The position numbers and the translations under genes are program-made. From Paenibacillus phocaeensis (GTDB lineage: Bacteria; Bacillota; Bacilli; Paenibacillales; Paenibacillaceae), in assembly GCF_900021165.1 (NCBI RefSeq), contig NZ_FCOQ01000036.1, forward strand, positions 1 through 64,000: DNA of 64,000 nt, written 5' to 3'. The first letter of the stretch is position 1. Each line of letters starts with the position of its first letter. Below the pieces are notes generated by a model that made no database searches, was not told where the DNA came from, and saw only the letters and a list, made by a program, of their open reading frames with translations. Shown here in pieces: positions 58,793 through 64,000 of the stretch.

Positions 58793-60604
58793 TTGAAGAA
58801 GAAATTGATGCTTCTGCTGTTGACGGCATGTCTTGGGCTGGGAACAGCCGGGGTTCATGCTGCCGAGAAGGCTGACACCGCCGGGAGCAACAGCAAATCC
58901 CTGAAGGATGCGTTCAGCGAGCTGGCCATTATCCCTTACGACTATCAAGGCAAAGCCTTTATGCAAGGACAGAAGACGGATATAGGCGGCGATTACGAGG
59001 TTGTACAACGAAACGGGCGCGTTCTCGTGCCGATTCGTCTGATGGGATATCTGGCCGAACATACCACCGGTTCTGATCAAGGCTACTGGGACGTGGTCTG
59101 GAACGCAAAGACACCCGACGATGTGCTTATCCAGAACCTTACGTTAAAGAGAACGGTGAAATTCAAAGTGGACAGCACAACGATGGTCGTAAACGGCAAA
59201 TCGGTGAAGCTCGACGTTCCGCCGAAAAAGATCGGCGGGCGGGTTATGCTGCCGCTGAGGGATGCCGCGACGGCGCTCGGCAAACGCATTGATTGGCTGG
59301 ATGGGTTGATCCTGATCGGAGATACGGCTCTGGATCTCAAGCACCCACAAACGCTGGCGGTGAAGGATTCCATTCGAACACAGCTGACTGATCGGCGTAA
59401 ACGGGTGGACTACGATCATCTCTCAACCCCGTTGACCCAATTCGGAACCGATGTGTATTATCTGAAAACCGTGTACCGGGACAACGGCGCTTCCATGGAG
59501 GAGCAGCTATTCCGGCAAACGGCAGGGAAAAAGGCAACCCGAATTGAAGTGCCCGGCAAACCGGTATTTCATTCGGGGAAACGGATTGGCGATGAGTTTT
59601 ATTACGTGTCCACGGTGAGCAAGCAAGCTTATCTGTACGCATATGACCTCAAGAAGCAACAGACGCGGAAAATCGCGGCACTGGGAGACTGGCGGCCGGA
59701 AGACGGTTGGCTGACGGACGTGCGGAAATGGGAGAACGATTTATTCGTCAACCTTCATGTCGGGGATCTAACGATGGGCGGCGATACGCTGTATCAGGTG
59801 AAGAACGGAACGCTGAAAGAGGTTTTATCGGCCAAAGAACTGGTTGGCTTCACCCGTGACCAGGGAGCCGTATATTACACTGACTTCCGGTTTATGGGCA
59901 AAACCGAGGACAATTTATCTCGGGTCGATGCGACCACCGGCAAGGTAACGCCGCTGGGCGAGCCCGGTTATGTTTACGGAGCGACCCGTTCGGTGGAAGA
60001 TCAAGGCGGAATCGGATTCAGCATCGACTCGACCCTGGTTCTGAAGGACGGCGCACTTTATGCGATCGGCTTCAATAACAGCGATCCGAAGGATGCAAAC
60101 GCCGTGTATCGGATCGACTCGACCGGCCGGAAACATGTGAAGCTGGCGGCGGACGCCCGTCAATTCTGGTTGATTGGCGAACGGATCTATTACTTGGAGG
60201 AAAGTTCGGGGCGCTTGATGCAAACCGGCCTGAATGGCGGAGAACCTGAATCGGCTACCGCCGCATCGTCACGGAAGATCGCTCAGATCCGGATGTATGG
60301 CAGCGTATTTTACTATACGGTCAACAGCGGAAAAGAGATGAAGTTATTCCGGTTTGACCCGGCGAGCGGCCAAGAGCAGGAGTTGGCTTCCCTGGCATCC
60401 GGCGCAACGGCCGATACGACCTTCGAAGTTAACTCATCCGGCGTCTATTACGTATCGTACGGCTACGAGCCCGGGATTTATCACATCGCCCCCGGCGGCA
60501 AGCAGCGCCGCTTGTCCAAAGACAGCGTAGACCAGTTCTTGCTGACGGATTCCGGCGTCGTTTATACGCTGGTGTACAAAGAAGGCGTATTTACGGTGAA
60601 ATAA
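58793..60604 (+). CDS. Secreted stalk-domain protein with DUF5050-like beta-propeller
   Basis: 603 aa with a signal peptide MKKKLMLLLLTACLGLGTAG...HAAEK. Residues ~65-180 form a copper-amine-oxidase N-terminal-like stalk domain (RVLVPIRLMGYLAEHTTG and RVMLPLRDAATALGKRIDW), common in Paenibacillus surface proteins. Residues ~200-600 are repeated Tyr-rich strand pairs (VYYLKTVYRD, EFYYVSTVSK, VYYTDFR, IYYLEESSG, VYYVSYGYE), a DUF5050-type propeller. TTG at 58793 has AGGGAGAG ahead; the TTG at 58775 is in frame but lacks it. Role unknown, probably extracellular or wall-associated binding. Confidence 0.8.
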   Translation: MKKKLMLLLLTACLGLGTAGVHAAEKADTAGSNSKSLKDAFSELAIIPYDYQGKAFMQGQKTDIGGDYEVVQRNGRVLVPIRLMGYLAEHTTGSDQGYWDVVWNAKTPDDVLIQNLTLKRTVKFKVDSTTMVVNGKSVKLDVPPKKIGGRVMLPLRDAATALGKRIDWLDGLILIGDTALDLKHPQTLAVKDSIRTQLTDRRKRVDYDHLSTPLTQFGTDVYYLKTVYRDNGASMEEQLFRQTAGKKATRIEVPGKPVFHSGKRIGDEFYYVSTVSKQAYLYAYDLKKQQTRKIAALGDWRPEDGWLTDVRKWENDLFVNLHVGDLTMGGDTLYQVKNGTLKEVLSAKELVGFTRDQGAVYYTDFRFMGKTEDNLSRVDATTGKVTPLGEPGYVYGATRSVEDQGGIGFSIDSTLVLKDGALYAIGFNNSDPKDANAVYRIDSTGRKHVKLAADARQFWLIGERIYYLEESSGRLMQTGLNGGEPESATAASSRKIAQIRMYGSVFYYTVNSGKEMKLFRFDPASGQEQELASLASGATADTTFEVNSSGVYYVSYGYEPGIYHIAPGGKQRRLSKDSVDQFLLTDSGVVYTLVYKEGVFTVK

Positions 60605-60612
60605 AAGATCAA

Positions 60613-60677
60613 ACAAAAAAAAACAGCGGCAGTCTCGGAACTTCCAAACAGGAAGTTAAAGACTGCCGCTGTTTTTT
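60613..60677. terminator. Strong bidirectional terminator
   Basis: AACAGCGGCAGTCT pairs with AGACTGCCGCTGTT, with an inner stem ACTTCC/GGAAGT, and A/T runs on both sides, between convergent genes. Confidence 0.93.
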
Positions 60678-60688
60678 GGGGGGATACG

Positions 60689-61438
60689 TCAGAGGACCCG
60701 CTGCAGGAATGACCGGGTCCGCTCATGCTGCGGAGCACCAAATAACTGCTCCGGGCGTCCGGATTCAATGATTTCGCCGTCCGCCATAAAGATGACGCGG
60801 TCGGCCACTTCCCGCGCGAAGCCCATCTCGTGCGTGACGACGATCATCGTCATCCGCTCTTCAGCCAGCTGCTTCATCACCTGCAGCACCTCGCCTGTCA
60901 GCTCGGGGTCAAGCGCTGAGGTGGGCTCATCGAACAGCAAAATCTCCGGGTTCATCATCAGCGCTCGGGCGATGGCGACCCGCTGTTTTTGCCCGCCCGA
61001 CAAGTTCGACGGGTAGACCTCCGCCTTGTCGGAAAGACCTACCTTCTCCAGGAGCTCCAAGGATTTGGCACGGATGTCCGCGGCGGAGAGCCCTTTGACC
61101 AGCTTGGGGGCCAGCTCCAGGTTGCCCCGTACCGTAAGGTGCGGGAACAGGTTGAAGTGCTGGAACACCATGCCCATGCGGGCCGTGATCTCCTTCAGCT
61201 TGGCACCAGCGGCATACCGCCCCTCGTCAGCTAACGTCTCGCCGCCAATGCGAATACGGCCTCCATCAATCTCCTCAAGATGTGCCAGGGCACGCAGCAT
61301 CGTGCTCTTCCCTGAGCCGGACGGCCCGATCACCGCCAGAACCTCGCTGGCAGCAACGTGGAAGGTCACGTCCTTGAGTACCTCCAGGTCGCCAAACGAT
61401 TTTCGTAAATGCTCGACTTCTACGATTGCTTGATCCAT
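60689..61438 (-). CDS. Amino-acid ABC transporter ATP-binding protein
   Basis: 249-aa ATPase of a polar amino-acid importer (GlnQ type). Walker A GPSGSGKSTM, Q-loop MVFQHFNLFPHLTV, signature LSGGQKQRVAIARAL, Walker B EILLFDEPTSALDP and VVTHEMGFAREVADRVIFMADGEIIE are all intact. GAGGGCTGG precedes the ATG. It follows the permease gene in the same operon. Confidence 0.95.
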   Translation of the reverse strand: MDQAIVEVEHLRKSFGDLEVLKDVTFHVAASEVLAVIGPSGSGKSTMLRALAHLEEIDGGRIRIGGETLADEGRYAAGAKLKEITARMGMVFQHFNLFPHLTVRGNLELAPKLVKGLSAADIRAKSLELLEKVGLSDKAEVYPSNLSGGQKQRVAIARALMMNPEILLFDEPTSALDPELTGEVLQVMKQLAEERMTMIVVTHEMGFAREVADRVIFMADGEIIESGRPEQLFGAPQHERTRSFLQRVL

Positions 61439-61450
61439 GATTCCAGCCCT

Positions 61451-62110
61451 CTATTCGAATTTGAACTTCCGTTCCAGCGCCTTGAACAGCACGGTAAGCA
61501 CCAGTGTCATCAACAGGTAGAGTACGCCGGCAAGCACGAACGGGATGATTGTAAAATCCCGGTTGACCGCCGTTTGCGCAAAATGCAACAGCTCCGGGAC
61601 GGCCACCGCATAGAGCAGCGCCGTGTCCTTGACCAAGGTGATCGATTCGTTGGAGACGGCAGGCAAGGCAATCCTCAGCATTTGCGGCAACACGATCCGC
61701 GTCGTAGTCTGCCAGCGGCTGAGCCCCAGGACTTTGGCCGCCTCGTATTGCCCTTTATCGATCGCCAGCAATCCTCCGCGGAAAATCTCGGCGAAGTAAG
61801 CCGCATAATTCAAGGTAAAAGCAAGGCATGCCGCCGCAAATCGGTCCATTACGAGATATTCGCCGATAACCGGGATGACCGGCAGTCCGAAGCAGACGAA
61901 CAGCATTTGCAGCAGCAGCGGCGTACCGCGCATGACATAGATGTACGCTCCGGCAAACCAAGCAACCGGCTTGACCCGGCTGCGGACCATAAAGGTAAAG
62001 GCAAAGCCCAGCGGGATCGACGTTACGATCGCCAGTAAAAACAGCAGAATCGTGGTTTCCGTTCCTTCCAGCATCGGCCCCAGAATTTTCAACAAATACT
62101 CCAGACTCAT
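61451..62110 (-). CDS. Amino-acid ABC transporter permease
   Basis: 219-aa inner-membrane protein of the HisM/GlnP type with five helices. The EAA loop is seen in QYEAAKVLGLSRWQTTTRIVLPQMLRIALPAVSNE, and YIYVMRGTPLLLQMLFVCFGLP is typical. ATG at 62110 follows GAGGAGAG; the longer frame to 62143 lacks a site. It is between the binding protein and ATPase genes, just after an intercistronic terminator. Confidence 0.95.
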   Translation of the reverse strand: MSLEYLLKILGPMLEGTETTILLFLLAIVTSIPLGFAFTFMVRSRVKPVAWFAGAYIYVMRGTPLLLQMLFVCFGLPVIPVIGEYLVMDRFAAACLAFTLNYAAYFAEIFRGGLLAIDKGQYEAAKVLGLSRWQTTTRIVLPQMLRIALPAVSNESITLVKDTALLYAVAVPELLHFAQTAVNRDFTIIPFVLAGVLYLLMTLVLTVLFKALERKFKFE

Positions 62111-62180
62111 TGTCGCTCTCCTCGATTTCGTCTTGTACGGCAACGCGCTCTGCAGGCCTAACTACCGACCGTAAGGCCAG

Positions 62181-62213
62181 CAAAAAACCGGATTCCGAAG
62201 CAATCCGGTTTTC
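62181..62213 (-). terminator. Intercistronic terminator after the binding-protein gene
   Basis: AAACCGGATT pairs with AATCCGGTTT around seven bases and is followed by TTTTTT on the minus strand. It lies inside the ABC operon, between the binding protein and the permease, so it may reduce transcripts of the membrane parts. Confidence 0.85.
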
Positions 62214-62225
62214 GCGAGTTCGTTC

Positions 62226-63011
62226 CTACTTCAACACCTTGTCTTCGCCGAACCATTTTTGCGAAATTTCCGACGCGGTACCGTCCTGATTCAGCTCGTC
62301 CAGCGCCTGCTGCAGCTTGTTCAGCAGTTCCTCGTTGCCCTTCTTGACGCCGATGCCGTATTCTTCAGGCGCCAGCGATTCGTCCAGCAGCTTGAACGTT
62401 CCTTCCTCTTTGGACATGTAGTAACGCGCCACGACCTCGTCAATAACGACCGCGTCCAACCGTTTCGTCTTGAGATCGCTGAGCGCCAGTACGTTGTCCG
62501 GGAATTCGGAAACGGATTTGATCTCGCTTTTGATCGGAGCTGCGTTCAAGGCATCCGCTGCGGAGGATAACGACTGCAGGCCCACCGCCTTGCCGGCCAG
62601 ATCACTTAATTGGTTAATCTCCGAGTCGGCCAATGTAACGACGACCTGGCTGTTTTTCAAATAAGGCTTCGTAAACAACACTTTCCCTTTACGTTCTTCC
62701 GTAATCGTATAGCCGTTCCAGATCAAGTCAATCCGTCCGCTGTTCAGCTCGGATTCCTTCGCCGACCAGTCGATCGGCTGGAAACTTGCTTCCATTCCCA
62801 TCTTCTCCGCCGCCGCTTTCGCATAATCAATGTCGAAGCCGACAATTTCGTTATTATCGTCGCGGAAGCCCATCGGTGCAAATTTATCGTCAATTCCGAT
62901 CACCAGCTTGTTGTCCTCTTTACCGGAGCCCGAACCGGAACACCCCGCCAACACCGTTAAGACAACCGCCATAACCAGGCCCAGCATGACCATTTTTTTG
63001 TTCGTTTTCAT
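62226..63011 (-). CDS. Amino-acid ABC transporter substrate-binding lipoprotein
   Basis: 261-aa family-3 binding protein with lipobox LAGC (Cys23). KLVIGIDDKFAPMGFRDDNNEIVGFDIDYAKAAAEKMGMEASF, DLIWNGYTITEERKGKVLFTKPYLKNSQVVV and AVVIDEVVARYYMS are family motifs. ATG at 63011 has GGGGGAGAGAG ahead; the open frame to 63050 has no site. It probably brings an amino acid such as cystine, histidine or glutamine to the permease encoded downstream; the exact ligand is unclear. Confidence 0.94.
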   Translation of the reverse strand: MKTNKKMVMLGLVMAVVLTVLAGCSGSGSGKEDNKLVIGIDDKFAPMGFRDDNNEIVGFDIDYAKAAAEKMGMEASFQPIDWSAKESELNSGRIDLIWNGYTITEERKGKVLFTKPYLKNSQVVVTLADSEINQLSDLAGKAVGLQSLSSAADALNAAPIKSEIKSVSEFPDNVLALSDLKTKRLDAVVIDEVVARYYMSKEEGTFKLLDESLAPEEYGIGVKKGNEELLNKLQQALDELNQDGTASEISQKWFGEDKVLK

Positions 63012-63350
63012 TTGTCTCTCTCCCCCTGAAGTTAGCCTCAATGTGAGCAAGCTCTTGTGAAATATTGCTTTAGTTCGCTAATACGTTATCAGACTATCAT
63101 GATACCATACTACCAAAGAAGAGTCGATAGGATGCTAGAGGTTTGCCAGAATCTCCCGAGTATTGTGACAGTTCTTCGAACGCTCCCCTACCGTTAAAAT
63201 AATGACGATTAATCCTTAAGTTTCGAGGCTTGTCATTAGGAGAGGAACATGCAAGGATAGAAGGAGAACCCTTAAAGTGGCAATTTGAACGTGGGCGTCC
63301 CGGGGCTGGCTTGGAACTAATCTGTAGCGTTAGGTGGTCGGGGAAGACCG
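63012..63350. other. Intergenic region with no recognised feature
   Basis: Contains the promoter region of the amino-acid importer (reading left). I see no gene, hairpin with T-run or riboswitch motif that I can name. Confidence 0.4.
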
Positions 63351-63359
63351 AGGGCGATA

Positions 63360-63601
63360 CGTCGAGGTGCCGTGGGGAGGCGTGGAGAGGCCGTAGGCAT
63401 TTCGTCGAGGTGCCGTGGGGAGGCGCGGAGAGGCCGTAGGCTTTCCATCGAGGTGCCGTGGGGAGGCGTGGAGAGGCCGCGGGCATTTCATCGAGGTGCC
63501 GTGGGGAGGCGCGGAGAGGCCGTAGGCATTTCGTCGAGGTGCCGCGGGGAGGCGCGGAGTGGCCGTAGGCATTTCGTCGAGGTGCCGTGGGGAGTCCGTG
63601 G
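63360..63601. repeat. Five and a half tandem 43-bp repeats
   Basis: Units start at 63361, 63404, 63447, 63490, 63533 and 63576 (partial). The core is TCGAGGTGCCGTGGGGAGGC followed by GGAGAGGCCGTAGGCATTTC, with a few point differences between copies. Because 43 is not a multiple of three, the long minus-strand ORF across it cycles through all frames of the repeat and is not a repeat protein. The array lies 70 bases upstream of the GH9 gene. Confidence 0.9.
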
Positions 63602-63671
63602 TGAAACTGGTGGAACATGTAGATCCGCCGATTGTAAGCGGTTACTTATACTATTGAAAAGAGGGATCGTA

Positions 63672-64000
63672 ATGAATCAAGTATCCAGCATGCCTGAATC
63701 GCTCCGCCGGAGCATCGCCGTTAACCAACTTGGATACCCGGCTGAGGCAGCTAAATCCTTTGTGTACGCCGGTTCGGGCGGCGAATTTGAAATTCTCAAC
63801 ATCGTTTCGGGTGAAGTGGTCTATCGGGGGACGACCAGTTCTGCGCAACGGGACGAAGCATCGGGAATGGTGGTCTGCCGGGGCGATTTCGATGATCTCC
63901 GTTTGCCGGGAAGCTATCAAGTTAGCCTGAACGGTGAGAAATCTGCGACATTTGTAATCGGCAGCAATCCCTATGCCGAGTTGAAGCAGGGTTTGCAAAA
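63672..64000 (+). CDS. GH9-type glycoside hydrolase, N-terminal Ig-like domain (cut by window edge)
   Basis: The open frame from ATG 63672 runs off the window. The 109 residues seen, starting MNQVSSMPESLRRSIAVNQL, include VNQLGYPAEAAKSFVYAGSG, the start of the CelD_N immunoglobulin-like domain that precedes GH9 catalytic domains. There is no signal peptide, so the enzyme may be cytoplasmic, like GH9 exo-enzymes acting on imported oligosaccharides. The ribosome site is AAGAGGGATC. The catalytic part is not visible, so the family call rests on the N-terminal domain. Confidence 0.65.
   Translation, partial: MNQVSSMPESLRRSIAVNQLGYPAEAAKSFVYAGSGGEFEILNIVSGEVVYRGTTSSAQRDEASGMVVCRGDFDDLRLPGSYQVSLNGEKSATFVIGSNPYAELKQGLQ

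Noticed and set aside
63360..63601. CRISPR array
   Set aside because: Head-to-tail 43-bp copies with no spacers.
63097..63618. 173-codon minus-strand frame with repeated PRLPTAPR-like units
   Set aside because: It results from the 43-bp tandem array read in successive frames; no start site and no gene-like composition.

Overview
The window looks like a chromosomal segment of a GC-rich, spore-forming Firmicute, most likely Paenibacillus or a close relative (inference). It carries a complete GerA/GerB/GerC germination operon, YtaF, an NHEJ set (Ku plus LigD-like proteins) behind a sigma-G-like promoter, a YhgE/Pip protein with its TetR regulator, YesM/YesN-type two-component genes, and strong Shine-Dalgarno sites with many GTG/TTG starts. 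I see no rRNA, tRNA or CRISPR array.

Layout: 1-0.9 kb tsaE and the 5' part of tsaB. 0.9-1.98 kb non-coding DNA with three 204-bp tandem repeats. 2-5 kb NHEJ cluster (ku, ligase, primase-polymerase). 5-8.1 kb cardiolipin synthase, an M23 endopeptidase and a bactofilin. 8.1-13.8 kb an ABC-2 exporter pair and a heterodimeric ABC exporter. 13.9-18.5 kb gltB. 19.1-22 kb YhgE/Pip and TetR. 22.2-29.3 kb lipid glycosyltransferase, ThpR, MCP, Dps, DivIVA-like protein, a WecA/TagO-type transferase, TatA, YtaF. 29.4-32.7 kb the most interesting locus: a class-I isoprenoid-synthase-fold enzyme, a small NHLP-leader precursor ending in GIWE, and a convergent multi-TM histidine kinase. 33-36.6 kb SPL-type radical SAM protein, MFS transporter, winged-helix regulator. 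36.8-42.6 kb LacI-controlled beta-glucan locus (GH30 plus a GH94/GH149/GH161-type phosphorylase). 42.7-47.6 kb acidic small protein, diguanylate cyclase, split ThrE exporter, GNAT protein, AEC transporter. 47.6-49.9 kb AT-rich accessory island with two tiny membrane proteins, an unknown secreted protein, mobile-element debris and a DUF4190 protein. 49.9-54.9 kb sugar-binding lipoprotein, YesN/YesM-type pair, HAD hydrolase. 55-58.7 kb gerABC-type operon. 58.8-63 kb stalk-domain protein and an amino-acid ABC importer. 63.3-63.6 kb 43-bp tandem repeats, then the start of a GH9 gene cut by the window edge.

Main hypothesis: the 29.4-32.7 kb locus may be a divergent ComQ-ComX-ComP-like signalling system. 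A prenyltransferase-fold enzyme would modify the penultimate Trp of a peptide built on an NHLP (nitrile-hydratase-like) leader, and the kinase, whose H-box looks like the sporulation phosphorelay class, would sense it. The peptide tail GIWE resembles the known prenylated ComX pheromone GIFWEQ. The sequence shows the parts and their arrangement; the modification and the sensing are inference.
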